From: Microbulbifer taiwanensis
Lineage (GTDB): Bacteria; Pseudomonadota; Gammaproteobacteria; Pseudomonadales; Cellvibrionaceae
Reading direction: 5' to 3'
Length of the DNA stretch: 64,000 nucleotides
NCBI RefSeq assembly: GCF_014904815.1
Contig: NZ_JACZFR010000025.1
Span: 62,001 to 126,000 of the forward strand
How positions within the stretch are numbered: position 1 is the first letter of the stretch; each line of letters begins with the position of its first letter. Under the pieces are notes generated by a model, which made no database searches, was not told the DNA's origin, and worked only from the letters and a program-made list of their open reading frames with translations. Positions 17,901 to 26,112 of this stretch are shown here, piece by piece. The position numbers and the translations under genes are program-made.

Positions 17901-18501
17901 TGAGGGCTCCTCTCCCGCGGACAGGCCTGCGGACAAGGGCCTGGGACTCGGGCTCGCAATTGCGAAGCGCAGCGCGGAACTGCTGCAGCACCCGATCGGC
18001 GTGCAGTCGTCGCCGGGGCTCGGTGCCATGTTCTGTATTCGCGTGCCGCTGGGGCTGGCCGAACCGGCGAGGCCGGCGGCGCCGCAAGCGCAGGTGGCCG
18101 GCGCCGACCTGTCCGGTATCCGCGTGCTGTGTATCGACAACGAGGAATCGATATTGCGCGGTATGCAGAGCCTGCTGAACGGCTGGGGCTACCGGGTGAC
18201 CGCGGCGCGCTCCCTGCGCGAGGCGCTCGCCGGCTGGCCCGGTGAACAGCCGCCGCAACTGGTGATTGTCGATTACCACCTGGACTGCAACGAGACAGGT
18301 ATCGGGGCACTGGAGGGGTTGAGCGAGCACTGGCGGCAGCGGCTGCCCGGGATCCTGATCAGCGCGGATATCTCCGAGCAGGTGCGCGATGCCGCCGCCA
18401 GCCGCGGTTATCTCTATCTATCCAAACCGGTCAAACCGGCGGCGCTGCGCAACCTGGTGCGGCGGGTGGCGCGGCGGCAGCCGGTGGCTGAGAGTGGTTA
18501 G
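14932..18501 (+). CDS. crbS: CrbS-type hybrid sensor kinase with sodium/solute-symporter sensory domain
   Basis: The 1189-residue protein begins with a membrane domain of about 12 helices related to Na+/solute symporters (residues 1-500). A PAS domain (about 625-745), a coiled coil and the kinase core follow (H807 in AHTSHDLLQPINAARLF, then the HATPase domain with DTGPGIA and KGLGLGLAIAKRS). A receiver domain ends the protein (about 1058-1180, D1114 in VIVDYHLD). This is the architecture of CrbS/MxtR, which with CrbR controls acetyl-CoA synthetase in Vibrio and Pseudomonas. The location next to a LuxR-type regulator and acs supports the call. Unusually, residues 972-993 are two copies of SPAGRYFAEGS encoded by a perfect 33-bp tandem repeat, inserted between the G1 and G2 boxes where the ATP lid lies. 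Confidence 0.93.
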   Translation: MIGKPYLLFFALAYVALLFVVAWRAEHRKQWLLRYRPVIYALTLAVYCSSWTFFGAVGQSVTSTWDYLPIYLGPMLLFLFGGALLRKLMLVSERQKVTSIADFIGSRYGKSQGLSALVTALAIVGSLPYIALQLRAVTMAWDALGAGPESGDLISLDTAFATALLMGVFAMLFGTRHLEGRERNRGVVAAIALESVVKLLAFAAVAALAAWLLLGGERYAAVDLHLDPLIPDANFLTQTLLATAAIICLPRQFHMAVVEFQDQRDLRTARWLLPLYLGLFSLLILPIALAGQPLLAQGLLDPDSLVLTLPMASGSNALTLLAYIGGFSAATGMVIVAAVTLAVMISNELVAPLWLFLSRFTPLSAASLGNHLRLIRRISILLLLMLSWGMHRAITGVAPLASIGLLSFAAAAQLAPALVGALYWRRARRLGVLAGLVAGYGLWFYCLVLPAVYPHQAVLARGLFGQEWLRPQQLFGLDGLDPLSHGVFWSLAVNLLLFVAVSLLCRPQARDQRQAEAFVELSDRHGGADLELTELRVGQMKSLMQPFVGRRRLEQIWNGFERRSQQRLLADDAVPRFAVQEAESTLAGIIGSATAHQVIDLLRANRPFQLEDIARLVDGTSQKLRFSQELLQTTVETVGQGISVVDADLRLVAWNRHYIELFDYPERLLYIGCPVAKLYRHNAEHGLYGDNADIEVEVERRLDLLRHGSAHRFERRLPSGTIVEVRGTPMPGGGFVTTFTDISDYRAAVDALEENRRTLEERVEQRTAELRASNEALQAENRRRAEVEAQIRELHGAKSRFLAHTSHDLLQPINAARLFIASAQQKAARDYWRETLEDMGHIDSALNSAEQLIGALREISRLDSGKLTPRREQFPLGELLDALTLEFQAIAASRGLALRYRRSDLWVRSDRQLLRRILQNFLSNALHYTARGRVLLGVRRRGGELEIQVWDTGPGIALEAQAQIFDEFVRLSPAGRYFAEGSSPAGRYFAEGSSPADRPADKGLGLGLAIAKRSAELLQHPIGVQSSPGLGAMFCIRVPLGLAEPARPAAPQAQVAGADLSGIRVLCIDNEESILRGMQSLLNGWGYRVTAARSLREALAGWPGEQPPQLVIVDYHLDCNETGIGALEGLSEHWRQRLPGILISADISEQVRDAAASRGYLYLSKPVKPAALRNLVRRVARRQPVAESG
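17845..17910 (+). repeat. 33-bp tandem repeat, two exact copies, inside crbS
   Basis: Units 17845-17877 and 17878-17910 are identical; a third unit starts at 17911 and diverges after about 8 bp. Each encodes SPAGRYFAEGS in frame. The stretch is lower in GC than the surrounding coding sequence. It lies within the ATP-binding domain of the kinase. Confidence 0.9.
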
Positions 18502-18544
18502 TGGTCAGTGTAGGGTGCGCCGTGCATGCCATGGGCCTGACCAC
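18501..18544. terminator. Hairpin between convergent crbS and crbR
   Basis: GTGGTCAG (18501-18508) pairs with CTGACCAC (18537-18544), and the loop contains TAGGGTGCGCCGTGC, the core of a dispersed repeat seen elsewhere in the window. It begins at the last base of crbS and ends just before the crbR stop, fitting a shared terminator derived from a repeat element. Confidence 0.45.
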
Positions 18545-18550
18545 TTGCCC

Positions 18551-19255
18551 TCAGGCGTGTGCCGGTAAATGCTTCGGCGGCGGCGTGAACTGCCCCGGCG
18601 GTTCCACATCCAGGCTGCCCAATGCCAGTACCGCCTGAGTGCGGGAGTTGACGCCCAGTTTGCGGAACAGTGCCGTCAGATGCGCCTTGACCGTGGCCTC
18701 GGTGACATGCATCTCGTAGGCGATCTGCTTGTTCAGCAATCCCTCCGCGAGCATGGTGGCGACGCGAAACTGTTGCGGTGTCAGCGAGGCCACCACGTCG
18801 GCGACTATCAATCCGGCCGATTCCGCCGCGCACTGGGCGGCCACGCCCTCGGGCAGCCAGATCTCACCCGCCAGTGCCCGCCGCAGCGCCTCGGCAATCG
18901 TCTCCACCGGTGCCGACTTGGGCAGGAAACCACAGGCGCCGTAGTCGATAGCGCGGCACATCACCTCGGGCTTCTCATTGGCGGATACCACCATGACCGG
19001 CAGTTGCGGGTACTGGCCGTTGAGAAAAATCAGGCCGCTGAAACCGCGCGCACCGGGCATGTGCAGGTCCAGCAACAGCAGGTCGCAATCACCGTGCTCC
19101 GCCGCGCAGCGCTGCAGGCTGTCCATATCCTCTGCCTCGTACAGCTCGGCGTTTGGAAATACCTGGGTGATGGACTGGCGCAGGGCGCTGCGAAACAGCG
19201 GGTGGTCGTCGGCGATAATAAATTTGTGCACTGCATTATTGGTATTCGAGTGCAT
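18551..19255 (-). CDS. crbR: CrbR/ErdR-type LuxR-family response regulator
   Basis: A receiver domain (acidic pair in IIADDHPLF, phosphoacceptor in LLLLDLHMPGA, lysine in FLPKSAPVE) is followed by a LuxR/NarL helix-turn-helix (LTPQQFRVATMLAEGLLNKQ, then MHVTEATVKAHLTALFRKL). The start at 19255 (MHSNTNN) is chosen because GGGAG lies 8 bp upstream; an upstream in-frame ATG would add 18 residues. Length is then 234 residues. The gene is convergent with crbS and followed on the same strand by acs, as in CrbSR loci that switch on acetate assimilation. Two TTAGAC-N4-GTC(T/G)AA sequences in the acs-porin spacer are candidate binding sites. Confidence 0.88.
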   Translation of the reverse strand: MHSNTNNAVHKFIIADDHPLFRSALRQSITQVFPNAELYEAEDMDSLQRCAAEHGDCDLLLLDLHMPGARGFSGLIFLNGQYPQLPVMVVSANEKPEVMCRAIDYGACGFLPKSAPVETIAEALRRALAGEIWLPEGVAAQCAAESAGLIVADVVASLTPQQFRVATMLAEGLLNKQIAYEMHVTEATVKAHLTALFRKLGVNSRTQAVLALGSLDVEPPGQFTPPPKHLPAHA

Positions 19256-19396
19256 ACCCATCGCTCCCTCATCATCAAAAGGCCCTATTGGCAGGGCAGG
19301 TGCGTACACAGATTATGCTTTTTTTAAGTGTACTTTGCTGATTTGTCGCTTTCTTATTATTTATAACTATCGAATAGGGTAAACGGAGCCTCGTAT

Positions 19397-19475
19397 CTGT
19401 AGGAGCGGCCCATGGCCGCGATAGCTCTCACCAGTGAATTCGAACATTGATCGCGGCCATGGGCCGCTCCTACAG
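19397..19475. repeat. Intergenic palindromic repeat, family A copy 1
   Basis: Perfect 26-bp inverted arms (19397-19422 and 19450-19475), each containing TGTAGGAGCGGCCCATGGCC or its complement, enclose a 27-bp loop. The element lies between the crbR promoter region and the acs stop codon, where its transcript would form a strong hairpin. A second copy is at 35316-35393. Confidence 0.85.
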
Positions 19476-19489
19476 GGGATATTTCCGAG

Positions 19490-21475
19490 TTAGGCCGTCT
19501 GCGCCAGCGCCGCGCGGTTGTCGATCAACTGCTGCACCACCGACGGGTCCGCCAGGGTGGAGATATCCCCCAGCTGGTCGCACTCGTCCGCGGCTATCTT
19601 GCGCAGTATGCGCCGCATTATCTTGCCGGAGCGGGTCTTCGGCAGGCCGGGCGCCCACTGGATCACGTCCGGGGTGGCGATGGGGCCTATCTCGCTGCGC
19701 AGCCAGTTGCGCAGCTGTTGCCGCATCTCCTCGCTGGGTTCCAGATCGCTGTTCAGGGTCACATAGACGTAGATGCCCTGACCCTTCAGGTCATGGGGGC
19801 AGCCCACCACCGCCGCCTCGGCCACCGCCTCGTGGGCGACCAGGGCACTCTCCAGTTCGGCGGTGCCCATGCGGTGGCCGGACACATTGAGCACGTCGTC
19901 CACACGCCCGGTGATCCAGTAGTAGCCGTCTTCGTCGCGGCGCGCGCCGTCGCCACTGAAATACATGCCGTCAAAGCTGCTGAAGTAGGTGTCGATAAAG
20001 CGCTGGTGATCGCCGAAAACGCTGCGCATCTGCCCCGGCCAGCTGTCGAGGATGACCAGGTTGCCCTCGGCGGCGCCGTCGAGAATATTGCCCTCATTGT
20101 CCACCAGCGCCGGGCGCACGCCGAAGAAGGGGCGGGTGGCGGAGCCGGGCTTCAACGCCGTGGCACCGGGCAGCGGCGTCAGCATGGCGCCGCCGGTTTC
20201 CGTCTGCCACCAGGTATCGACGATGGGGCACTGGCCGCGACCGAAGGTGCGGTGATACCACTTCCAGGCCTCGGGATTGATCGGCTCGCCGACGGTGCCC
20301 AGCAGGCGCAGGCTCTCGAGGCTGGCGCCGGCCACGGGCCTGTCGCCCTCGGCCATCAGGGCGCGGATTGCAGTCGGCGCTATGTAGAGGATATTGATCT
20401 GGTACTCGTCGATGATCTGCGCCACCCGCGTCACGTCCGGGTAGTTCGGCACCCCCTCATACATGACCGTGGTGGCGCCGTTGGCCAGCGGGCCGTAGAG
20501 GATATAGGTGTGGCCGGTGACCCAGCCGATATCCGCCGCGCACCAGTAGCGCTCGCCGGTCCGGTAGTCGAAGACGTATTGGTGGGTCAGTGAGGCGTAG
20601 GTCAGGTAGCCGCCGCCGGTGTGCAGCACGCCCTTGGGTTTGCCGGTGGAGCCGGAGGTATAGAGGATAAACAGCGGATCCTCCGCATTCATCTCCTCCG
20701 CCGGGCAGTCGTCTGCCTGCGCGGCCACCAGCTCGCCGTAGTCGCAGTCGCGTTCGGCATTCCAGCTGACCTTGTCGTCTGTGTAATTGACTACCACCAC
20801 CTTGTCGACGGCTGTTTCGCGGCACAGGGCCACAGCCCTGTCGACATTCTCCTTCAGTATCACCGACCGGCCGCCGCGCACGCCGGCGTTGGCGGTGATC
20901 ACCACCCGGGACTTACCGTCGTCCATACGCCCGGCCAGGGCCTCCGGTGAAAAACCGGCGAAGACTACCGAGTGGACGGCGCCGATAAGCGCACAGGCCA
21001 GCATGGCCACCGCGGCCTCCGGAATCATCGGCAAATAGATGGTCACCACATCACCTTTCCGCACACCGAGGGACTTGAGGCCGTTGGCGAAGCGGCACAC
21101 GTCGGCGTGCAGTTCGCGATAGCTGATCTCGCGGCTGTTTCCCTGGCCTTCGGTGCCCGGCTCGTCGCCAATCCACAGAATCGCCGTCTCGTCGCCGCGC
21201 TCGGCCAGGTGGCGGTCCAGGCAGTTGGCGGCCACATTCAGGGTGCCGTCCGCATACCAGCGAATATGCAGGTCGTCTTTCGCAAAGGAGACGTCCTTGA
21301 CCCGGGTATAGGGCTTTATCCAGTCGAGCCGCCGGCCCTGTTCGCGCCAGAAACCCTCGCTGTCCTCGACGGAGTGGTTGTACAGTTCGAAGTATTCCGC
21401 TTCATTCAGCAGGGAGTTGGCCGAATAGGCGGCCGGGACGGGGTAGACGGATTGCTCGGACACATTGGGCCTCAT
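19490..21475 (-). CDS. acs: Acetyl-CoA synthetase (AMP-forming)
   Basis: Acs activates acetate to acetyl-AMP and then acetyl-CoA. The AMP-binding P-loop is [18 protein letters not shown]. Further signatures are WWQTETGG and, about 44 residues from the C-terminus, [11 protein letters not shown] with the catalytic, acetylatable lysine. Length is 661 residues from MRPNVSEQS, in line with the usual about 650. Upstream in-frame ATGs (at 21478 and 21502) cannot be excluded because no clear Shine-Dalgarno is visible. The gene is divergent from a DcaP-type porin across a 400-bp spacer carrying a large inverted repeat and candidate CrbR sites. Together with the symporter pair downstream of the porin it forms an acetate uptake and activation module. 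Confidence 0.96.
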   Translation of the reverse strand: MRPNVSEQSVYPVPAAYSANSLLNEAEYFELYNHSVEDSEGFWREQGRRLDWIKPYTRVKDVSFAKDDLHIRWYADGTLNVAANCLDRHLAERGDETAILWIGDEPGTEGQGNSREISYRELHADVCRFANGLKSLGVRKGDVVTIYLPMIPEAAVAMLACALIGAVHSVVFAGFSPEALAGRMDDGKSRVVITANAGVRGGRSVILKENVDRAVALCRETAVDKVVVVNYTDDKVSWNAERDCDYGELVAAQADDCPAEEMNAEDPLFILYTSGSTGKPKGVLHTGGGYLTYASLTHQYVFDYRTGERYWCAADIGWVTGHTYILYGPLANGATTVMYEGVPNYPDVTRVAQIIDEYQINILYIAPTAIRALMAEGDRPVAGASLESLRLLGTVGEPINPEAWKWYHRTFGRGQCPIVDTWWQTETGGAMLTPLPGATALKPGSATRPFFGVRPALVDNEGNILDGAAEGNLVILDSWPGQMRSVFGDHQRFIDTYFSSFDGMYFSGDGARRDEDGYYWITGRVDDVLNVSGHRMGTAELESALVAHEAVAEAAVVGCPHDLKGQGIYVYVTLNSDLEPSEEMRQQLRNWLRSEIGPIATPDVIQWAPGLPKTRSGKIMRRILRKIAADECDQLGDISTLADPSVVQQLIDNRAALAQTA

Positions 21476-21529
21476 CATCTTGCCAGTTCTTGTTTCCCGC
21501 ATTCTGCATTTGCGGAGGGGATGGGCGTA

Positions 21530-21545
21530 TTAGACATAAGTCGAA
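21530..21545. promoter_or_regulatory. Candidate CrbR operator 1 (TTAGAC-N4-GTCGAA)
   Basis: TTAGACATAAGTCGAA is an inverted repeat with one mismatch, about 55 bp upstream of the acs start. The same pattern recurs at 21760-21775. Assignment to CrbR rests on locus context only. Confidence 0.45.
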
Positions 21546-21575
21546 ACCGGGGTGAGCGGGTTGTGGGCGGCACTG

Positions 21576-21760
21576 AGTGCCTGCTTGAAGCCCAAAAGAG
21601 TTCGACCTCCGTGCGGGGACCGGGTGGGGTAGCGCTTTCCGGGACACGCTGTGAATACATCCCTGTACGCTCTCCACGGCCATCCCTGGCCGTGAAAGGT
21701 CCCGGAAAGCGCTACCCCACCCGGCCCTGGGAGTTTCGTGCAAGAGCCCAAACAGGCACT
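21576..21760. repeat. 185-bp inverted-repeat element between acs and the porin gene
   Basis: The ends AGTGCCTG (21576-21583) and CAGGCACT (21753-21760) are complementary. Inside, a perfect 26-bp arm (21620-21645, containing GGGTGGGGTAGCGCTTTCC) pairs with 21699-21724. There is no coding capacity of note. The element separates two copies of a TTAGAC-type operator, so it looks like a mobile MITE-like insertion in a regulated promoter region. Confidence 0.75.
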
Positions 21761-21775
21761 TAGACATTGGTCTAA
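21760..21775. promoter_or_regulatory. Candidate CrbR operator 2 (TTAGAC-N4-GTCTAA)
   Basis: TTAGACATTGGTCTAA is a perfect 6-bp inverted repeat with a 4-bp spacer, 107 bp before the porin start. A half-related TTTAGACCAATGG follows at 21788-21800. The geometry fits a LuxR/NarL-type dimer; CrbR is the local candidate. Confidence 0.5.
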
Positions 21776-21881
21776 ACAACCGGCGGATTTAGACCAATGG
21801 TTAATACCCAAGTCGCCGCCGACAGGTTTCTATCGTCAGCGGCAAAGCGGTATTTCGACAATTCGCGCTCTGGAGGAGCTT

Positions 21882-23198
21882 ATGTCGGTGACAAGAATAA
21901 AATCTGCCCGCGCCGCTGCGGGCCTGTTTTCAGCGCTGGTGATCAACCTGGTTCCGGTGGCGGCCAGCGCCCAGACCAGTACCGAGGCGCTGCAGCTGCG
22001 CATCGAGGAGCTGCAGGCGCAGGTCGACAAGCTCGCCGCCGAGGCAGCGCAACAGCGCCGCGCTGTGGCGGAGAACCCCGAGCCGCCCCGGCCAGCGCAG
22101 GGCACGCAGATAGAAATCGGCGGCTTTATGAAACTGGACAGCATATTCAGCGACTATTCCGACGGCAACTCTGCCAGCGCCGGCATAGGTGAGGACTTCC
22201 TGGTGCCGTCCACCATTCCGGTTGGCGGTGAGGGTGGCGACAACCGATTCGATTCCCACGCCAAGTCGTCGCGGCTGTTTATCAAGAGCCGCACCGCGGT
22301 GGCGGGCGGTCAGGTCAATACCCACTTGGAAATCGATGCGATGGCCAGCGGCCAGGGTGACGAGCGTATCAGCAACTCCTATGCACAGCGCCTGCGCCAC
22401 GCCTATGTGGACTGGCAGATGGACGAGCGCAACAGCCTGCTCGCGGGCCAGACCTGGTCCACTTTCTTCAATGTGGGCGCACTGCCGGAGGGAATGGATT
22501 TCGTCGGTCCGGTCGGTACCATTTTTGAACGCCAGCCGCAGCTGCGCTACACGCGCAAGATGGGTAGCGGCAGTCTGCAAATGGCGGCGGAAAACCCGGC
22601 CACCACCCTCTACAACGGTTCCGAGAATCCCTACGACGACGGCGGTGCACCGGATCTGGTAGTGCGCTATAACAACGGCGCTGGTGACTTCAGCTACTCG
22701 GTCGCGTCCATGAGCCGAGAACTGGCCTACGACAGCGGCACCGACATAGAGTCGGTGCGTGGTTACGCGATCAGCGTGTCGGGGAAATACCAGTTCGGTC
22801 GCGACGATATCCGCTTTATGCTCAGTTCCGGCAATGCGCTCGGCCGCTATATGGGGCTGAACAGTTACCGGGCCGGCATTATCGAGGCGGATGGCGAAAT
22901 AGAGCTGATCGACCAGAGCGGCGGCTATATCGCATTGCGCCATTTCTGGAACGACGAGTGGCGCAGCAACCTGGTGTTGTCCGCCTCCGAGGCGGATAAC
23001 CCGGATTCGGTTTCCGATGCTACCGCCTCGGCCTACCGCAGTATGCACCTGAACCTGCTCTACTCACCGATTCCAAAAATGACCCTGGGTGGCGAATATA
23101 TCTTTGCCAGCAAGGAAGTGGAAAACGGCAGCGGTGCGCTTGCCGACGATGAGGGGGAACTGCAGCGGCTGCAGTTTTCGGTAAAGTATGTGTTCTGA
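21882..23198 (+). CDS. DcaP-family outer-membrane porin
   Basis: The start at 21882 follows TGGAGGAG and gives a clear signal peptide (MSVTRIKSARAAAGLFSALVINLVPVAASAQ). The long upstream extension of the frame lacks any such feature. The mature 438-codon protein opens with a coiled-coil segment (STEALQLRIEELQAQVDKLAAEAAQQ, about residues 32-60). The barrel then begins with IGGFMKLDSIFSDY, the DcaP hallmark, and ends in aromatic LQFSVKYVF. DcaP porins are trimers that admit small carboxylates. Divergence from acs and the following symporter genes suggest that it brings acetate or related acids across the outer membrane. Confidence 0.88.
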   Translation: MSVTRIKSARAAAGLFSALVINLVPVAASAQTSTEALQLRIEELQAQVDKLAAEAAQQRRAVAENPEPPRPAQGTQIEIGGFMKLDSIFSDYSDGNSASAGIGEDFLVPSTIPVGGEGGDNRFDSHAKSSRLFIKSRTAVAGGQVNTHLEIDAMASGQGDERISNSYAQRLRHAYVDWQMDERNSLLAGQTWSTFFNVGALPEGMDFVGPVGTIFERQPQLRYTRKMGSGSLQMAAENPATTLYNGSENPYDDGGAPDLVVRYNNGAGDFSYSVASMSRELAYDSGTDIESVRGYAISVSGKYQFGRDDIRFMLSSGNALGRYMGLNSYRAGIIEADGEIELIDQSGGYIALRHFWNDEWRSNLVLSASEADNPDSVSDATASAYRSMHLNLLYSPIPKMTLGGEYIFASKEVENGSGALADDEGELQRLQFSVKYVF

Positions 23199-23202
23199 CT
23201 AT

Positions 23203-23263
23203 CGTCATTCCGGCGCAGGCCGGAATCCAGAGTCCCTGGACCCCGGCCTGCGCCGGGGTGACG
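23203..23263. repeat. Palindromic intergenic repeat (GTCATTCC...GGAATCCAG type)
   Basis: CGTCATTCCGGCGCAGGCC is followed by an inverted counterpart ending GGCCTGCGCCGGGGTGACG, giving a near-perfect hairpin of about 60 bp right after the porin stop. Repeats with this GTCATTCC/GGAATCC signature are widespread between genes of Proteobacteria. It may attenuate transcription into the symporter genes. Confidence 0.8.
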
Positions 23264-23317
23264 ATAAACAGGAAGCGATGATTCCGGCTATTCGATAATA
23301 ACTACGGAGATAGTGAA

Positions 23318-23635
23318 ATGAGTTTTGAAAGCGAACAACACGCCGACGATTACTGGAAGGAGAACCTGCGCCTGATGTTCATCCTGCTGGCCATCTGGTT
23401 CGCGGTTTCCTTCGGCTGCGGCATCCTGCTGGTCGACGAGCTGAACAGTATCCGTCTCGGGGGCTTCAAGCTCGGCTTCTGGTTTGCCCAGCAGGGTTCC
23501 ATCTATGTGTTCCTGGCGCTGATCGTCGTGTATGTGTTCCAGATGAACAAGCTGGACCGCAAATACAATGTGCACGAGGACCGCGACAAGGCGGAAGCGC
23601 CTTCGCAACCGCTCGCAGAAAAATACGGCCAGTAG
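23318..23635 (+). CDS. Small subunit of sodium:solute symporter (DUF4212)
   Basis: The 105-residue protein has two membrane helices (LMFILLAIWFAVSFGCGILLV and GSIYVFLALIVVYVFQM) joined by a short loop with KLGFWFAQQGS. It has the typical YWKENLRL N-terminus of the DUF4212 family. Such proteins are encoded immediately before VC_2705-type SSS transporters, as here (10-bp gap). A good ribosome site (ACGGAG) precedes the ATG. It is presumed to assist or gate the large subunit. Confidence 0.9.
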   Translation: MSFESEQHADDYWKENLRLMFILLAIWFAVSFGCGILLVDELNSIRLGGFKLGFWFAQQGSIYVFLALIVVYVFQMNKLDRKYNVHEDRDKAEAPSQPLAEKYGQ

Positions 23636-23644
23636 GAGCAGACC

Positions 23645-25351
23645 ATGGATATCCAAACCCTTACTTTCCTGATCGTCGGCGCCACCTTTGCGCTGTATAT
23701 CGGTATCGCCATCTGGGCCCGCGCCGGTTCCACCAACGATTTCTATGTCGCCGGTGGCGGTGTCCACCCGGTGGCCAACGGCATGGCCACGGCGGCGGAC
23801 TGGATGTCGGCGGCCTCCTTTATCTCCATGGCGGGGTTGATCAGCTTTATGGGCTACGACGGTGCCGTCTACCTGATGGGCTGGACCGGCGGCTACGTAT
23901 TGCTGGCGCTGTGCCTGGCGCCCTACCTGCGCAAGTTCGGCAAGTTCACCGTGCCGGCCTTTATCGGCGATCGCTATTACTCGAATACCGCGCGCACCGT
24001 GGCGGTGATCTGCGCGGTGTTTGTCTGCTTTACCTATGTGGCTGGGCAGATGCGCGGCGTCGGCGTGGTCTTCTCGCGCTTCCTGGAAGTGGATATCACT
24101 TCCGGCGTGATTATCGGTATGGCGATCGTATTTTTCTACGCGGTACTCGGCGGCATGAAGGGCATCACCTATACGCAGGTGGCCCAGTACTGCGTGTTGA
24201 TCTGTGCCTACCTGGTGCCGGCCATCTTTATCTCCATCATGATGACCGGCCATGTGATTCCGCAGATAGGCTTCGGTTCTGAATTGAACGACGGCTCCGG
24301 CACCTACCTGCTGGACAAGCTCGACGGCCTGTCGACGGAGCTGGGCTTCGCCGAGTACACCTCGGGGACCAAGAGCACCATCGATGTCTTCTTTATCACC
24401 GCCGCGCTGATGGTCGGTACCGCCGGTTTGCCCCATGTGATAGTGCGTTTCTTCACCGTGCCCAGGGTGCGCGACGCGCGCAAGTCTGCCGGCTGGGCGC
24501 TGCTGTTTATCGCGCTTCTGTATACCACCGCGCCGGCCATCGCCACCTTTGCGCGGGTGAATATGATCGATACCATCAACGGCCCGGATGCTCAGGGCAC
24601 GGCTTACGAGGAGGCGCCCAGCTGGATCGGCAACTGGGAGAATACTGGCCTGATCTCCTGGGAGGACAAGAACGGCGACGGCAGGATGTTCTACTCCGGC
24701 GACGAGCGCAATGAGATGAAAATCGACCGCGATATCATGGTGCTGGCCAACCCGGAAATTGCCGGCCTGCCGGCCTGGGTGATAGCGCTGGTGGCGGCTG
24801 GCGGTATCGCCGCGGCGCTGTCGACGTCGGCGGGCCTGCTGCTGGTGATCTCGACCTCGATTTCCCACGACCTGCTCAAGCGCAACCTGATGCCGCATAT
24901 CACCGACAGACAGGAGCTGCGTTACGCGCGTATCGCCTCGGCGGTGGCCATCTGTATCGCCGGTTACCTGGGCATCAATCCTCCGGGCTTTGTGGCGCAG
25001 GTGGTCGCCTTCGCCTTTGGGCTGGCCGCGTCGTCCTTCTTCCCGGCGATTATTCTCGGCATCTTCAGTAAGCGCATGAACAAGGAGGGGGCCATTGCGG
25101 GCATGATCTCCGGTATCACCTTTACTGCGGCCTATATCATCTACTTCAAGTTTATCGATCCCGCCGCCAATACCGCGGAAAACTGGTGGTTCGGTATCTC
25201 GCCGGAGGGAATTGGCACCCTGGGCATGCTGCTGAACTTTGCCGTGGCAACCGGGGTGGCCCGCTTCACTTCCGAGGCGCCGAGAGATGTGCAGGAAATG
25301 GTGGCCCATATCCGCTTCCCGAAAGGGGCGGGCGAGGCCAGCGCACACTGA
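23645..25351 (+). CDS. Sodium/solute symporter, VC_2705 family (probable acetate/carboxylate uptake)
   Basis: The 568-residue protein has about 13-14 membrane helices of the SSS family with motifs [57 protein letters not shown] and [28 protein letters not shown]. The last of these carries the Na+-site serine/threonine residues. An insertion of about 60 hydrophilic residues ([20 protein letters not shown] onward) near residue 320 is a feature of this subfamily compared with ActP. It is paired with the DUF4212 subunit. Context with acs and CrbSR points to acetate or another short-chain acid, but the substrate is not proven by sequence. Confidence 0.92.
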   Translation: MDIQTLTFLIVGATFALYIGIAIWARAGSTNDFYVAGGGVHPVANGMATAADWMSAASFISMAGLISFMGYDGAVYLMGWTGGYVLLALCLAPYLRKFGKFTVPAFIGDRYYSNTARTVAVICAVFVCFTYVAGQMRGVGVVFSRFLEVDITSGVIIGMAIVFFYAVLGGMKGITYTQVAQYCVLICAYLVPAIFISIMMTGHVIPQIGFGSELNDGSGTYLLDKLDGLSTELGFAEYTSGTKSTIDVFFITAALMVGTAGLPHVIVRFFTVPRVRDARKSAGWALLFIALLYTTAPAIATFARVNMIDTINGPDAQGTAYEEAPSWIGNWENTGLISWEDKNGDGRMFYSGDERNEMKIDRDIMVLANPEIAGLPAWVIALVAAGGIAAALSTSAGLLLVISTSISHDLLKRNLMPHITDRQELRYARIASAVAICIAGYLGINPPGFVAQVVAFAFGLAASSFFPAIILGIFSKRMNKEGAIAGMISGITFTAAYIIYFKFIDPAANTAENWWFGISPEGIGTLGMLLNFAVATGVARFTSEAPRDVQEMVAHIRFPKGAGEASAH

Positions 25352-25364
25352 CTTTCAACTCGAA

Positions 25365-25388
25365 GCGGGCGCCGCGCGCGGCGCCCGC
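25365..25388. terminator. Perfect GC palindrome after the symporter gene
   Basis: A 24-bp perfect palindrome (GCGGGCGCCGCG and its complement) starts 14 bp after the stop codon. There is no T-run, so it may act as an imperfect terminator or a 3'-end stabiliser for the transcript. Confidence 0.45.
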
Positions 25389-25456
25389 TGCTGACTCTCC
25401 CTCCATCCTTCTTGGCGAGGCACTGGCTCCCTCAGGAGTGCACTCGCCTTTTTTCG

Positions 25457-25969
25457 TTACTCGTCGGATTGCCAGGCCATAAGCAGAAGCTCGGTGTCAT
25501 CCCCCGGCAATCTGATGGTTTTCTCCGCGCTCAGGCCGATCTTTTCCAGCAGGCGCACCGAGGGCTCGTTGTCCGGCTGGGCAATGGCGACTATGCGCCG
25601 CAGGCCTATGACCTCGCGACCGTATTGCATGACCGCCTGCGCCGCCTCCAGGGCGTAGCCCTGCCCGCGGTAATCGGGCAGGAACGCAAAGCCGATGTCC
25701 ACGTCGTCCAGCCCGTCGCGTTTGACCAGGCCGCACAGGCCTATGGCGGTGCCGTCCTGGTGCTCCACCCTGAACATACCGAAGTTGTACTGGCGATACA
25801 TGGCCATGGGGCCGTCGGCAATATAGCGGCGGGCATCCTCTTCGGTGCGCACACCGCGGTCGCCCACGTTACGCAGGAAATCCGGGTCGTTCAGTATCGC
25901 GAGCATCAGCGGCGCGTCTGTTTCGGTGAGCTGGCGCAGCACCAGATTGGGTGTTTCCAACTTGAACAT
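25457..25969 (-). CDS. GNAT N-acetyltransferase, RimJ/RimL type
   Basis: The 170-residue protein has the full GNAT fold: LETPNLVLRQLTETDA at the start, DVDIGFAFLPDYRGQGYALEAAQAVM with the acetyl-CoA-binding loop (RGQGYA), and IVAIAQPDNEPSVRLLEKIGLS as the final helix-strand. The RimJ/RimL group acetylates protein N-termini, amino acids or antibiotics; the specific substrate is unknown. It is isolated between the symporter gene and the esterase gene, with no operon partner. Confidence 0.88.
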   Translation of the reverse strand: MFKLETPNLVLRQLTETDAPLMLAILNDPDFLRNVGDRGVRTEEDARRYIADGPMAMYRQYNFGMFRVEHQDGTAIGLCGLVKRDGLDDVDIGFAFLPDYRGQGYALEAAQAVMQYGREVIGLRRIVAIAQPDNEPSVRLLEKIGLSAEKTIRLPGDDTELLLMAWQSDE

Positions 25970-26079
25970 CGGTGGTCGTGGTCCTTCAGGAATTCGGTGG
26001 GGTATTGTGCACGGGATAGGTCCGCGCGACGAGTTTCACAGTGGCGTCCGGGGCGTTTTTGCGAGGAGAGGATAAAGGC

Positions 26080-26101
26080 GTGCGCCCCGGGAGGGGCGCA
26101 C
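26080..26101 (-). terminator. Terminator hairpin after the autotransporter esterase gene
   Basis: On the minus strand GTGCGCCCC pairs with GGGGCGCAC around a 4-nt loop, followed by GCCTTT. The stem starts 12 bp after the esterase stop codon. Confidence 0.55.
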
Positions 26102-26112
26102 AGTCGGGTTGC

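Noticed and set aside
17845..17910. Tandem repeat considered as a CRISPR fragment
   Set aside because: Units are directly adjacent with no spacers and are translated in frame within a kinase.
21475..21779. Possible small genes (61-125 codons) overlapping the 185-bp inverted repeat
   Set aside because: The frames exist on both strands because of the inverted repeat symmetry and have no ribosome sites; the element explains them.
23288..25348. 686-codon open frame on the minus strand across the symporter genes
   Set aside because: His/Gly/Arg-rich shadow of the two symporter genes; no ribosome site and no recognisable domain.
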